From RYN-230 sp963841695 (GTDB lineage: Bacteria; Actinomycetota; Actinomycetes; Streptosporangiales; Streptosporangiaceae), in NCBI GenBank assembly GCA_963841695.1, contig CAWJDQ010000015.1:372001-436000 (forward strand): a stretch of DNA of 64,000 bases, in the 5' to 3' direction. Each line of letters begins with the position of its first letter. The first letter of the stretch is position 1. The position numbers and the translations under genes are program-made. The notes beneath the pieces were generated by a model that was given only the letters and a program-made list of their open reading frames with translations, did no database searches and was not told where the DNA came from. Positions 54,568-63,633 of this stretch are shown here, piece by piece.

Positions 54568-57500
54568 GTGAGTAACCCAGACTTTTCCGGTTCCTACCCC
54601 CCGGATCCCGCTGAGCCTGGCCGTTGGGACGGCTCCCGCGGCGGCCCGCGCGGGGAGCGTGACGGCGGTGGCCGTCGCGCGCGCGGCACCCGGGACGCGG
54701 GGGACCGTGGCTACCGGCGTGAGCGGGACTACGAGTGGGACCGCGGCGGCGGGGAGGATCCCGGCTACGGCCGTGCTGACCGCGGCCGTGCTGACCGCGG
54801 CCGCGCCGATCAGGGCTGGGCTGACCAGGGCCGCGCCGATCAGGCCTGGGCTGACCAGGGCCGTGACCAGCGCCGTGCGGGCCAGAGCTGGGCCGACCGG
54901 AGCCGCCCCGGCCAGGACCGCCCCGGCCAGGACCATCCCGGCCAGGACCGGCCGGACCGCCCCGGCCAGGCCTGGGCCGGCCAGGGCGATGCGGAGCAGA
55001 GCCCGGCCCGGGGCAGCCGCCGCGGGGCCCGGGACGCCGCGGGCCGGCGGGGCGCCGGGCACGGCGCCCCGAGCGGGATGAGCGCGAAGGACCGGCTGGC
55101 GGCCAAGCTCGGCACGGACCGCGCCGCCGCCGGGGCAGCCCCGGTCGCCGCGCACGCGATGACGGCCGGCTACCCCGGATCCGGCTACCCGGGGCCGGCT
55201 GATCCGCGCGGCCGCGGCCGCGCGGATCAGGACTTCGGCCCGCGGGGGTCCGGCCCGGGCCGCGGCGGGGCCGCGGGAATGCAGGACGGGAACGGGCGGG
55301 GCGCAAACGGCGGCGGGCGGGGCGGGAACGGCCGCGGCCGCGGCCCGGGACGACCGCGCGGCAAGGGTGACTGGTGGCGCCGCTGGACGTGGAAAAAGGC
55401 GCTCGCGGCGTCGGCGCTGACCGGCGCCGGCTTCCTCGTCCTGGTGCTGATCGGGATCTTCTACACCTACTCGCAGACGCCCATCCCGGCCGCGTCGGAG
55501 CTGGCCGTCGGCCAGGCCTCCCAGGTCTACTTCCGGGACGGCAAGACCCTGGTCGGCCGGTTCGGCAGCAACGACCGGCAGACGCTGGACGCGAACCAGA
55601 TCCCGGCCATGGTCAGGAACGCGATGGTCGCCGCGGAGGACAAGCACTTCTACAGCGAGGGCGGCGTCTCGCCGACCGGCATCATCCGCGCGGCCATGGC
55701 CGACCTGACCAGCGGCTCGGTCCAGCAGGGCGGCTCCACCATCACCCAGCAGCTGGTCCGCAACTACTACGACGGGATCGGCACCGCCCAGACGGTCAGC
55801 CGGAAGATCAAGGAAATCTTCGTCGCCGAGAAGCTGGCCTCGGAGAAATCCAAGCTCTGGATCCTCACCAACTACATGAACACCGTGCCGACCGGCCCCA
55901 ACATGTACGGCTTCGGCGCCGCCGCCGAGTCCTACTTCGGCGTGCCGGTCAGCAAGCTGACCGTGGCGCAGGCCGCGATGATCGCGTCCATGCCGCAGTC
56001 ACCCAGCTACTACAGCCCCGACCCGAAGTCGGGGGCGGCCTACCAGGCGCTGGTCTTCCGCTGGCACTACGTGCTGCGGACCATGGTCCAGATGGGCACG
56101 CTGACCCAGGCCCAGGCGAACGCGCAGAAGTTCCCGACGCTGGTGAAGGCGTTCAACAACAGCTGGTCGGGCTACCGCGGCTACATCATGAACGCGGTGC
56201 TGAACGAGCTGGAGACCACCTATCACTACTCGCAGGCCCGGATCGACAACGGCGGGCTGCGGATCATCACCACGTTCAGCAAGCCGATGATGAACCAGCT
56301 CTACGCGACCGTGGCCGCGGAAAAACGCCAGATGAGGCTGGACGGTAAGGCGCTGCCGAACTACGCGCACGTCGGTGCGGTGCTGGAGCAGCCGACCACC
56401 GGCCAGATCTGGGCCATGTACAGCGGCCCCAACTACGACGCGAAGAACTGCAGCGTGATCCGCTGCGACTGGGACATGGCGCTGCAGAACCGCGAGCAGG
56501 TGGGCTCCTCGATGAAGCCGTACGTGCTCTCGCTGGCCCGCTCCCAGGGTATGAGCGTCAAGACCAGCACGCTGGACGGCCACTCGCCGCTGTGGATCCC
56601 GCCGGTCTCGGAGCCGATGACGTACGCCAGCCCCACCCAGCCGGCCGACTCGGGCGGCTGGTACGAGGTCGGCAACGACGCGGGTGACGCGCAGGCCAAC
56701 GGGGTCAGCGTGGTCACCGCGTCCGCGGAGTCGCTCAACACCGCCTACACCGACCTGTACCACCGGGTCGGCGGGCCCCGACGGCCAGAACATGGTCAAG
56801 ATGGCGCAGGCGTTCGGGGTCAACACGACCGCCTCGGGCCTGTACGGCATGCGGGACGAGGTCGGCACCGCGCTCGGCCAGGCCTCGCTCACGGTCGAGG
56901 AGCAGGCCAGCACCTTCGCGACGCTGGCCAACAACGGCGAGTACCTGTCCCCGCACGTGATCCTGGAGATCCAGCAGCAGCCGCCCGGGCAGGCGCTGTC
57001 CACCACCACGGCCAAGGTCGTCCGCCGCCAGGTGCTGACCCCGGCCGAGGACTCCGACGTGGACTACGCGCTGTCCTTCGACGACAAGCCGGGCGGCACG
57101 GCCCCGAACGCGGGACTCGCGGACGGGCGGGAGATCATCGCCAAGACCGGGACCACGAACCTGGCCCAGTCCGGGTTCTTCATCGGCGCGATCCCGCAGT
57201 TCAGCCTGGCCATCGGGATGTTCACCAACGAGCAGGGCTGCCCGGCGAGCATGTCGGCGGGCTGCGCGGCGGCGGCGAACTCCGAATCCGCGCCCCCGGC
57301 CGGCCTGCAGACCCTGTACGGCGTCGGTAACCTGCCGGGCTACGGCGGCGACTGGCCGGCCAGCATCTGGCACGCGTACGCGCAGCAGATGTTCGGTCCC
57401 ATGCCGATCGAGAACTTCCCCACCCCGGACTTCGGCGGCACGGCCTGGAACCTGCTCAGCCCGGCCATGACAGCCCCCACTCCGACCCCGACGCCCACGC

Positions 57501-57661
57501 CGACCACCACCTGCAACGGTTTCGTCCTGGCCGGGCACTGCTTCGGGAACCACACCCCGAACCCGGCGCCGAGTGGCCCGGTGCCGACTAACCCGGTGAC
57601 CACCCCGACGTTCCCCAACCCGACGCCCTCGTTTGGCAAGCAGCGATCAACGATCGGGTAG
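54568..57661 (+). pseudogene. Class A penicillin-binding protein, frame interrupted
   Basis: This bifunctional peptidoglycan synthase would have about 1030 residues. A disordered leader of 275 residues contains RADRG and RPGQD repeats. One membrane helix is at 276-300. The glycosyltransferase (GT51) has AAEDKHFYSEGGVSPTG near 356 and GGSTITQQLVRNYY. The transpeptidase has SSMK (S647), SLN (722-724) and KTGT (near 859). After YHRVGG the frame slips: one C too many in CCCC at 56776-56779. The corrected reading is GGPDGQNMVKMAQAFGV. All catalytic motifs survive, so a consensus error is likely. A Pro/Thr-rich tail ends the protein. Confidence 0.9.
54766..54948. repeat. Two sets of 15-bp repeats in the PBP leader
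   Basis: Copies of CGCGGCCGTGCTGAC-type units (about 54766-54870) and then CGCCCCGGCCAGGAC (54904-54948) encode RADRG/ADQGW-like and RPGQD pentapeptides. Both sets keep the frame. Confidence 0.88.
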
Positions 57662-57718
57662 CCGGGGCCCGGGTGAGGGCACAATGACCGGAACCCGATA
57701 GCCGATGACGGAGTGTGG

Positions 57719-59182
57719 GTGACAGACGGAGATACCGGCCCGGCCGGCCAGGAACCAGCCGGCCAGGACCCGGGCGGCCAGGACCCGGGCAGCCAGGAGC
57801 GGGGCAGCCAGGAGCGGGACGCCGGGCCGCGCCCCGGGGCGGCGCGGCTCGCGCTGCTCGCGGGGTCGACCACGGCCCTGGTCACGGCCGTGCTGCTCGG
57901 CTCCGGGCTCGCGCTGACCAACAAGTGGGCGTGCCGGGCCGGGGCGTGGAACGGCTACCTCTCGCAGTTCCAGGCGCACTGCTACACCGACATCTACCCG
58001 CTGTACTTCGGTGAGGGACTGTCCTCGGGCAAGGTGCCCTACGTCGACCATCCGGTGGAATACCCGGTGCTCATCGGCGGGGCCATGCAGCTCGTGGCCT
58101 GGCTGGTCCGGCCGATCAGCAACCCGTTCATCCGGGGCCGGGAGTTCTTCGACCTCACCATCGTCCTGCTGACCGTGTTCGCGCTGGTCGGGGTGCTGGC
58201 CACCGCCTACCTGGCGGGCCGGTCCCGCCGGTGGACCGCGCTGGGCGTCGCGCTGGCCCCCGCGGTCATCCTGGCCGAGTTCATCAACTGGGACCTGATC
58301 GCGATGGGCCTGGCCATGGCCGGGATGGCGGCCTGGGCGGCGCGCCGCGGGGTGCTGGCCGGCGTGCTCCTCGGCCTGGCCGTGGCGACCAAGTTCTACC
58401 CGCTGCTGTTCTTCGGGCCGCTGCTGCTGCTCTGCCTGCGCGCGGGCCGGATGCGGGAGTTCTGGGTCACGTTCGGGTCGGCGGCGGTCGCGTGGCTGGC
58501 CGTCGACCTGCCGGTGATGATCGTGGCCCCGGCCGGCTGGGCCCGCTTCTACCAGCTCAGCGACACGCGCTCGGCCGACTGGGGCTCGATCTGGTACTTC
58601 TTCGAGACCGAGCACTGGCCGCTGGTCGACACGACCAGCGTGCGCGCCCTGAACCTCATTTCCGCGGCCGTGTTCGGCGTGGCCTGCGTGCTCATCGTGC
58701 TGCTCACCATGGGGGCGCCGCGGCGGCCACGGGTGGCCCAGCTGTTCTTCCTGACCCTGGCCGTCTTCCTGCTGTCCAACAAGGTCTGGTCCCCGCAGTA
58801 CGTGGTCTGGCTGGCCCCCCTGGTCGTGCTGGCCCGGCCCCGGCTTGGCGCCTACCTGCTCTGGCAGGCGGCGGAGGTGGGCTACTTCTTCGCGATCTGG
58901 GCCTACCTGATCACCGTGTCGGTGGCCGGGCCCTCGTTCATCGGGGTCGGCGGCATCGGCACCGGGCTGTACTTCGCCGCGCTGATCGCCCGGTTCCTCA
59001 CCGTGTCGCTGCTGTGCGGCCTGGTGGTGCGGGACATCCTGCAGCCCGCGCACGACGTGGTGCGGGCCGGCGGCGCCGACGACCCGGCGGGCGGGGTGCT
59101 GGCCGGGACCCCCGACCGGTTCGTGCTGCGACTCGGCCCGCGGCGCAGCGCCCAGCCAGCCGCCGCCGCGTCCGCGCGCTGA
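57719..59182 (+). CDS. GT87-type membrane glycosyltransferase
   Basis: The protein has about 487 residues with some ten membrane segments. The extracytoplasmic loop with YVDHPVEYPVLIGG fits the family of polyprenol-phosphomannose-dependent alpha-mannosyltransferases (GT87, DUF2029). ATKFYPLLFFGPLLLL and LLSNKVWSPQYVVWLAPLVV are also typical. It probably adds mannose to envelope glycolipids or glycans, though acceptor and donor are not shown. A repeat-rich N-terminus (GQDPG units) precedes the first helix. GTG 57719 fits ACGGAG better than GTG 57713. Confidence 0.85.
   Translation: MTDGDTGPAGQEPAGQDPGGQDPGSQERGSQERDAGPRPGAARLALLAGSTTALVTAVLLGSGLALTNKWACRAGAWNGYLSQFQAHCYTDIYPLYFGEGLSSGKVPYVDHPVEYPVLIGGAMQLVAWLVRPISNPFIRGREFFDLTIVLLTVFALVGVLATAYLAGRSRRWTALGVALAPAVILAEFINWDLIAMGLAMAGMAAWAARRGVLAGVLLGLAVATKFYPLLFFGPLLLLCLRAGRMREFWVTFGSAAVAWLAVDLPVMIVAPAGWARFYQLSDTRSADWGSIWYFFETEHWPLVDTTSVRALNLISAAVFGVACVLIVLLTMGAPRRPRVAQLFFLTLAVFLLSNKVWSPQYVVWLAPLVVLARPRLGAYLLWQAAEVGYFFAIWAYLITVSVAGPSFIGVGGIGTGLYFAALIARFLTVSLLCGLVVRDILQPAHDVVRAGGADDPAGGVLAGTPDRFVLRLGPRRSAQPAAAASAR
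57746..57820. repeat. Five 15-bp repeats in the glycosyltransferase leader
   Basis: Units such as GGCCAGGACCCGGGC run five times in frame, encoding GQDPG/SQERG pentapeptides of the cytoplasmic N-terminus. Confidence 0.88.
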
Positions 59183-59225
59183 ATTCAGCTCTCTAACGGT
59201 CGTGCCGCCCGACCCGGGTCCGCCC

Positions 59226-59281
59226 GGGCCTGGCCACGCGGGCCTGGCCACGCGGGCCTGGCCAGGCGGCGCTGGCCAGGC
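59226..59281. repeat. Four 14-bp repeats between genes
   Basis: Copies of GGGCCTGGCCACGC lie in the convergent spacer of the glycosyltransferase and endonuclease genes. Each copy contains the dyad GGCC, so the region could fold. Confidence 0.8.
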
Positions 59282-59304
59282 GGCCCGGACCGGCGGGCAC
59301 CGGC

Positions 59305-60084
59305 TCAGTCAGCACCGGGAATGTGCGCGCGGAGCCAGGCGATGTCGGCAGCGGGGTCGGGGGTCTCGCAGATGACCGGCGCCCCGGCCGCCCTGATCAG
59401 GCCGGCCAGCACCGCCGGGTCGATGGTGCCCTGCTCCATCCCGGCATGCCGGTCCCGGCCCGAGCCGAACCCGTCCCGCGAGTTGTTGCCGTGCACCAGG
59501 TCGATCCGGCCGGTGATCGCCGTGACCCGGTCCACGATCCCGGACAGCTCCTCCCCGCTCGCGAACGCGTGACAGGTATCCAGGCAGAACCCCACCCCGC
59601 CCGCGTCGCCGACCGCGTCCCACAGCCGGGCCACCCCGTCCAGGCCGCGGGCCATGGCCTGGTCGCCGCCTGCCGTGTTCTCGATCAGCATCGGCACCGG
59701 CCGGTCGATCCGGGCCACCGCCTTGGCCCAGTTCTCATACCCCTCGGCCACGTCCGCGTCCGCGGTGACGTGCCCGCCGTGCACGATCAGCCCCTGCGCG
59801 CCGATGGCCGCGGCCGCGGCAAGCTGCTGGCCGAGCAGCTTCCGGCTGGGGATCCGGATCCGGTTGTTGGTGCTGGCCACGTTGATCCGGTACGGAGCGT
59901 GGATGAACGCGGCCACGTCCGCCGCGGCCAGCGCGTCGCGCAGCGCGCCCGCGTCACCGCCGGGGAACACGGGATCCGCCCAGCCCTGCGGGTCGCCCAG
60001 GAAGAACTGAACCACGTGGGACTTGGTGCCGACCGCGGCGGCCAGGGGGTCCTCGTCATGCACGTGGGGTCCGATGCTCACCAT
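59305..60084 (-). CDS. Endonuclease IV-family AP endonuclease
   Basis: The 259-residue protein is a TIM-barrel of the AP endonuclease 2 family. Metal ligands are suggested by IHAPYRINVAS, LIVHGGHVTA, LIENTAGG, FCLDTCHAFASG, DRHAGMEQGTI and VICETPDP. It would cut abasic sites in base-excision repair. It opens with MVSIGPHVHDEDPLAAAVGT. It is close to the family's usual 250-290 residues. It is convergent with the glycosyltransferase gene and follows a small membrane-protein gene. Confidence 0.92.
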   Translation of the reverse strand: MVSIGPHVHDEDPLAAAVGTKSHVVQFFLGDPQGWADPVFPGGDAGALRDALAAADVAAFIHAPYRINVASTNNRIRIPSRKLLGQQLAAAAAIGAQGLIVHGGHVTADADVAEGYENWAKAVARIDRPVPMLIENTAGGDQAMARGLDGVARLWDAVGDAGGVGFCLDTCHAFASGEELSGIVDRVTAITGRIDLVHGNNSRDGFGSGRDRHAGMEQGTIDPAVLAGLIRAAGAPVICETPDPAADIAWLRAHIPGAD

Positions 60085-60181
60085 GGCACGAGACTAGCGG
60101 CGGGCGCGGTTTTCGTTGCGGCGGATAAGCGGAGGGTGCGCGGCGCGCAGGGCAGCACTCTGACCCGCCCGCGCGGGCAGG

Positions 60182-60604
60182 TCAGGGGAACAAGCCGCCG
60201 TGGGCCAGGCCGAGGGCGCCGCCGACGAAGGCGGCCACCAGCCCGGTCACGATGAGCATCCGTTCCGGCCTGGTCGCCGAGAACAGCTGGGCGGGGAGCC
60301 CGACGACCAGCGTGATCAGGCCGAGCCAGCTCGCGGTGGCCCCGGCCCAGGTGCCGGCGCCGGCCTTGTCCGCGAGGAACCCCAGCACGCACGCCACCAG
60401 GCCGGCGATCAGGGTGAACACGCTCAGCGCGTTCTCCCTCGGGTGCCGCTGGCCATCATCGTTCAGGGTCAGGTGCGGGAGGTGCCGGCGGCCCCGCCCC
60501 CGGGTGGCGGCCCCGGGCCCCGTGGTTGGGGAATCTGTGGTCCCGGCAGCCTGGGTCATTCCGGCTCTGGCAGCTTGGGGCACTTCGGCCACCCCCTTGG
60601 ACAT
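60182..60604 (-). CDS. Small membrane protein upstream of the AP endonuclease
   Basis: The protein has about 140 residues. A polar Arg/Pro/Gly-rich N-terminus is followed by three or four membrane segments (VFTLIAGLVACVLGFLADKA, WLGLITLVVGLPAQLF, MLIVTGLVAAFVGGALGLAH). No ribosome binding site fixes the start; ATG 60559 (MTQAAGTTDS) is an alternative. No family is named. It is divergent from rpsF. Confidence 0.65.
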   Translation of the reverse strand: MSKGVAEVPQAARAGMTQAAGTTDSPTTGPGAATRGRGRRHLPHLTLNDDGQRHPRENALSVFTLIAGLVACVLGFLADKAGAGTWAGATASWLGLITLVVGLPAQLFSATRPERMLIVTGLVAAFVGGALGLAHGGLFP

Positions 60605-60797
60605 CCAGCCCGGTACTGGTCCTTGCCCGGGCTCTTTCCCCCTCCAGACCCGCGGGAATCCTGAGCCAGCCTGCGGCCGGCCCTGGTAAGCTGGCGCAGC
60701 CGCCACGGGTACCGGGGTTCTCGCCCCGGTGACGTCGCGGCCCCTCCTGCCACGGAGAGACCGTGGCCGCATCAGTCCAGAGGAGGCATGTTCCCGC

Positions 60798-61088
60798 ATG
60801 CGCCGCTATGAGATGATGATCATCCTCGATCCTTCTCTTGAAGAGCAGACCGTCCAGCCCTCCCTCGACCAGTTCCTGTCGGTCGTCAAGACCGCGGGCG
60901 GTTCGGTAGACAAGATCGACGTATGGGGCCGCCGGCGGCTCGCCTACGAGATCGACAAGAAGCCGGACGGCATCTACGCCGTCGTCGACATGGTCGCGGA
61001 GCCGGACACGGTGCACGAGCTCGACCGTCAGCTCAGCCTCAACGAGGCGGTCCTGCGGACCAAGATCCTGCGCCCCGAGATGCACTGA
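60798..61088 (+). CDS. rpsF: Ribosomal protein S6
   Basis: The 96-residue protein reads MRRYEMMIILDPSLEEQTVQ, then WGRRRLAYEIDKKPDGIYAV, ending RTKILRPEMH. This is S6 in full. AGGAGG lies eleven bases before the ATG, slightly far; an ATG at 60788 is closed after seven codons. It heads the rpsF-ssb-rpsR-rplI operon. S6 pairs with S18 on the 30S platform. Confidence 0.97.
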   Translation: MRRYEMMIILDPSLEEQTVQPSLDQFLSVVKTAGGSVDKIDVWGRRRLAYEIDKKPDGIYAVVDMVAEPDTVHELDRQLSLNEAVLRTKILRPEMH

Positions 61089-61166
61089 CCACCGCGACAC
61101 TGACCACCGCGACCCGGCCACAGTGACAGTGCCCACTGCGACACTGAGCACAGTGACACTCGCCGC
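61088..61166. repeat. Short imperfect repeats between rpsF and ssb
   Basis: The 125-bp spacer contains repeated GACCACCGCGACACT and CACAGTGACA-type units of about 14-20 bp. No gene is visible in the spacer. Confidence 0.6.
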
Positions 61167-61213
61167 GGACGGTTGCGGCACCTGAACCCTCACAGCGACC
61201 GGGAGTGACCCCG

Positions 61214-61780
61214 ATGGCAGGCGATACCCAGATCACGGTGGTCGGCAATCTAGTCAGCGACCCCGAACTCCGCTACACCCCCACCGGGGTGGCGGTGGCG
61301 AACTTCCGCATCGCGTCCACGCCGCGGACCTTCGACCGGCAGGCGAACGAGTGGAAGGACGGCGACTCGCTGTTCCTGACCTGCAACGTGTGGCGGCAGG
61401 CCGCGGAGAACGTGGCCGAGAGCCTGCAGCGCGGCATGCGGGTGGTCGTCCAGGGGCGGCTGCACCAGCGCTCCTACGAGACCCGCGAAGGCGAGAAGCG
61501 CACCGTCTTCGAGGTCGAGGTGGACGACGTCGGCCCGTCCCTGCGTAACGCCTCAGCCAAGGTCACCAAGTCCAGCCGCTCCGGCGGTAGCGGCGGCGGC
61601 GGCTTCGGCGCTGGCGGGGGTGGCGGCGCGGCCGGCGGCGGCGGCAGCCAGGGCGGATCCGGCGGATCCGGCGGATCCGGCGGGTATGGTGGATCGTCCG
61701 GCGGCCGCGGCGGCGACGACCCCTGGGCCTCGGACTCCGGGTTCGGCGGCGAGGGGTCGACCGACGAGCCGCCGTTCTGA
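61214..61780 (+). CDS. ssb: Single-stranded DNA-binding protein
   Basis: The 188-residue protein has an OB-fold domain (TQITVVGNLVSDPELRYTPT, then VVVQGRLHQRSYETREGEKR) over residues 1-110. A Gly/Ser-rich linker with GGSGGSGG follows, and the acidic protein-interaction tip DEPPF closes the protein. It is the typical actinobacterial SSB. The ATG at 61214 has GGGAG eight bases before it; the GTG at 61205 overlaps that site. Confidence 0.96.
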   Translation: MAGDTQITVVGNLVSDPELRYTPTGVAVANFRIASTPRTFDRQANEWKDGDSLFLTCNVWRQAAENVAESLQRGMRVVVQGRLHQRSYETREGEKRTVFEVEVDDVGPSLRNASAKVTKSSRSGGSGGGGFGAGGGGGAAGGGGSQGGSGGSGGSGGYGGSSGGRGGDDPWASDSGFGGEGSTDEPPF

Positions 61781-61869
61781 TCCCGCCACCTCGCCCGGCG
61801 CGGGCCGGCCGCTAGCCGTCCCGCGCCCGCGCTAGGCCGCCCCCGAGAAAGTAACCCAACCAAAACCAT

Positions 61870-61886
61870 CCCCGCCGCAAGCGGGG
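61870..61886 (+). promoter_or_regulatory. Hairpin between ssb and rpsR
   Basis: CCCCGC and GCGGGG arms with a CGCAA loop, followed by CTCTCTT, lie about 20 bases before rpsR. It could reduce readthrough or tune rpsR expression. No protein partner can be named. Confidence 0.4.
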
Positions 61887-61906
61887 CTCTCTTCAGGAGC
61901 ACCATG

Positions 61907-62143
61907 ATGGCGAAAGCACCTATCCGCAAGCCCAGGAAGAAAGTCTGCCTGTTCTGCCAGGAGAAGATCTCCTACGTGGACTACAAGGACACCGGGCTGC
62001 TGCGGAAGTTCATTTCCGACCGAGGCAAGATCCGGGCCCGAAGGGTCACCGGAAACTGCACCCAGCACCAGCGTGACGTCGCCAAGGCGATCAAGAACGC
62101 CCGCGAGATGGCCCTGCTGCCGTACACCAGCACGGCACGTTGA
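61907..62143 (+). CDS. rpsR: Ribosomal protein S18
   Basis: The 78-residue protein reads MAKAPIRKPRKKVCLFCQEK, then YKDTGLLRKFISDRGKIRAR and RDVAKAIKNAREMALLPYTS. It keeps a CxxC and a further cysteine, so it is the zinc-binding (C+) kind. AGGAG is seven bases before ATG 61907; the adjacent ATG 61904 is too close. Confidence 0.96.
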   Translation: MAKAPIRKPRKKVCLFCQEKISYVDYKDTGLLRKFISDRGKIRARRVTGNCTQHQRDVAKAIKNAREMALLPYTSTAR

Positions 62144-62165
62144 GGACGGGGAAGGCCGCAAGCTG

Positions 62166-62627
62166 ATGAGTGGCACAGCAATGAAACTGATCCTCACCAA
62201 CGAGGTCACCGGCCTGGGTGCCCCGGGTGACGTGGTCGAGGTCAAGGCCGGTTACGGACGTAACTACCTGATCCCGCGCGGCCTGGCCATGCGCTGGACC
62301 CGGGGCGCCGAGAAGCAGATCGACCTGATCCGGCGGGCCCGTTCCGCCCGGGACATCCGCGGCCTCGACGACGCCCGCGCCGCGGCCGGGGAACTGGCCG
62401 CCCGCACCGTGCAGATCAGGGTCCGGGCCGGCGCCGCCGGGCGGCTGTTCGGCTCGGTCAGCGCCTCGGACATCGCCGACGCGGTCCGCGCCGCCGATGG
62501 CCTCGAGCTGGACCGGCGGCGCATCGAGATCGCCACCCCGATCCGGACCGTGGGGCGGCACCAGGTCACGGTGCGGCTGCACCCCGAGGTGACGGCCACC
62601 CTCAACGTGGACGTCACCGAGGCCTGA
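62166..62627 (+). CDS. rplI: Ribosomal protein L9
   Basis: The protein reads MKLILTNEVTGLGAPGDVVE, then VKAGYGRNYLIPRGLAM, and ends with the L9 C-terminal domain (GRLFGSVSASDIADAV, VTVRLHPEVTATLNVDV). ATG 62166 is closer to GGGGAAGG; ATG 62181 gives the standard 148-residue L9. Either is possible. It closes the rpsF operon. Confidence 0.95.
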   Translation: MSGTAMKLILTNEVTGLGAPGDVVEVKAGYGRNYLIPRGLAMRWTRGAEKQIDLIRRARSARDIRGLDDARAAAGELAARTVQIRVRAGAAGRLFGSVSASDIADAVRAADGLELDRRRIEIATPIRTVGRHQVTVRLHPEVTATLNVDVTEA

Positions 62628-62631
62628 GGCT

Positions 62632-62719
62632 GGCTGGGGTTCGTGGCCGGCTGAGGTCCTGGGCCGGCCCGGGGTCCGTGACGGGCTGGGTTCGTAGTCG
62701 GCTCAGATCCCGGGCCGGC
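62632..62719. repeat. Two copies of a 36-37 bp direct repeat after rplI
   Basis: GGCTGGGGTTCGTGGCCGGC begins the first copy (62632-62668). The second copy (62684-62719) matches it at roughly 85% of bases. They lie at the end of the rplI transcript, in the convergent gap, and might form structure there. Confidence 0.6.
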
Positions 62720-62764
62720 TGAGCGCGGTGGCCGCCGTGGGCCGTCGCTGACGGCACGCCGCGG

Positions 62765-63094
62765 TCAGTCCCGTGTGGTGGGGTGTGGGTCGTGGCCCGT
62801 GGGCCCCGGATCCTGCTCCGTGTCCTGGCCGGTGTACTGCGACAGCCGCCGGGCCAGACCCGGGTCGAGGTCCGCCACCATCGCCCAGATGCCCGCCACG
62901 CGCTCCGCCATGGTGTCCGGCGTGCCGGCCCGGATGCCCTCGGCCCGGGTGCTGGCCGCCCGGGTGGCGGCGGCGTGGGTCCCGGCTAGCTGGGTGCCGG
63001 CGGCCCCGGCGGCGGTTTCCGCCCGGACCGCCTCAGCCAGCTCGTCGATCGCTGTTCCGATCATGGCCAGCCGCGACTCGGTTGTCGAACACAT
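62765..63094 (-). CDS. Small Ala-rich protein near dnaB
   Basis: The 109-residue protein reads SRLAMIGTAIDELAEAVRAE, a low-complexity Ala/Thr/Arg middle, then ERVAGIWAMVADLDPGLARR and a polar end. The two helical ends resemble short actinobacterial proteins of unknown function. It is convergent with rplI. The start could also be M11. No function is assigned. Confidence 0.55.
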   Translation of the reverse strand: MCSTTESRLAMIGTAIDELAEAVRAETAAGAAGTQLAGTHAAATRAASTRAEGIRAGTPDTMAERVAGIWAMVADLDPGLARRLSQYTGQDTEQDPGPTGHDPHPTTRD

Positions 63095-63633
63095 GCTCGG
63101 ATCCTAGGGGAGCGGTTGTCATGATCGCCGGTCTTTACCGGACTGCCTCCCCGCCTGCCTGCCTCCCCGGTCTCCCCGCCGCCGCGTGCCTCCCCGCCCG
63201 CCATCGCGCACGTCAGGTAGGAAATGTCCGGAGCGGGACCCGGTCGCCCGGGAGGGCCGGCGGCGTGTGGCGGGGCGCTACCCTAGCACCGGATCTCACG
63301 TTTGACGTCACCCTCCGTATGTGGATAACTCAGCGCGCTGCGTCCACGGAAAATGGCCTCCGTAGTTTTTTGCGCGCACATCCGGTGGATGACATCACCG
63401 CAGGCAGTGACCATATTCGAGGCGCGGGCCCGGCCGTCGTCCCCAGCCGCATCCCCAGGCTGCGCACAGCACCGGCGGCGTGTCTGCACAGGCTGTCCAC
63501 AGGCCTGTGCACAGCACGATTGGACGGGATCGCCAGGCCGAACCAAACTGTCAGACCTTGCGACTACAACAGGGTGAGGCCGCCGCAACGGTAGCGGCCA
63601 GGGGTGCTCTGATCCACGGGGAGGTGATGGCTG
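63095..63633. other. Spacer before dnaB with DnaA-box-like sites
   Basis: This 539-bp spacer holds a perfect TTATCCACA box on the minus strand (63320-63328) and near matches GCGTCCACG (63340-63348), CTGCGCACA (63460-63468), CTGTCCACA (63493-63501) and CTGTGCACA (63505-63513). It also has a TTTTTT run, rare here, at 63366-63371. DnaA control of dnaB, or a DnaA-binding reservoir, is possible. No gene is supported. Confidence 0.5.
63346..63371 (+). terminator. Possible intrinsic terminator upstream of dnaB
   Basis: A short ACGGA/TCCGT stem (63346-63350 and 63359-63363) is followed by AGTTTTTT. The stem is only five base pairs, so strength is doubtful. A plus-strand transcript ending here would be readthrough from rplI or an unseen small RNA. 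Confidence 0.35.
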
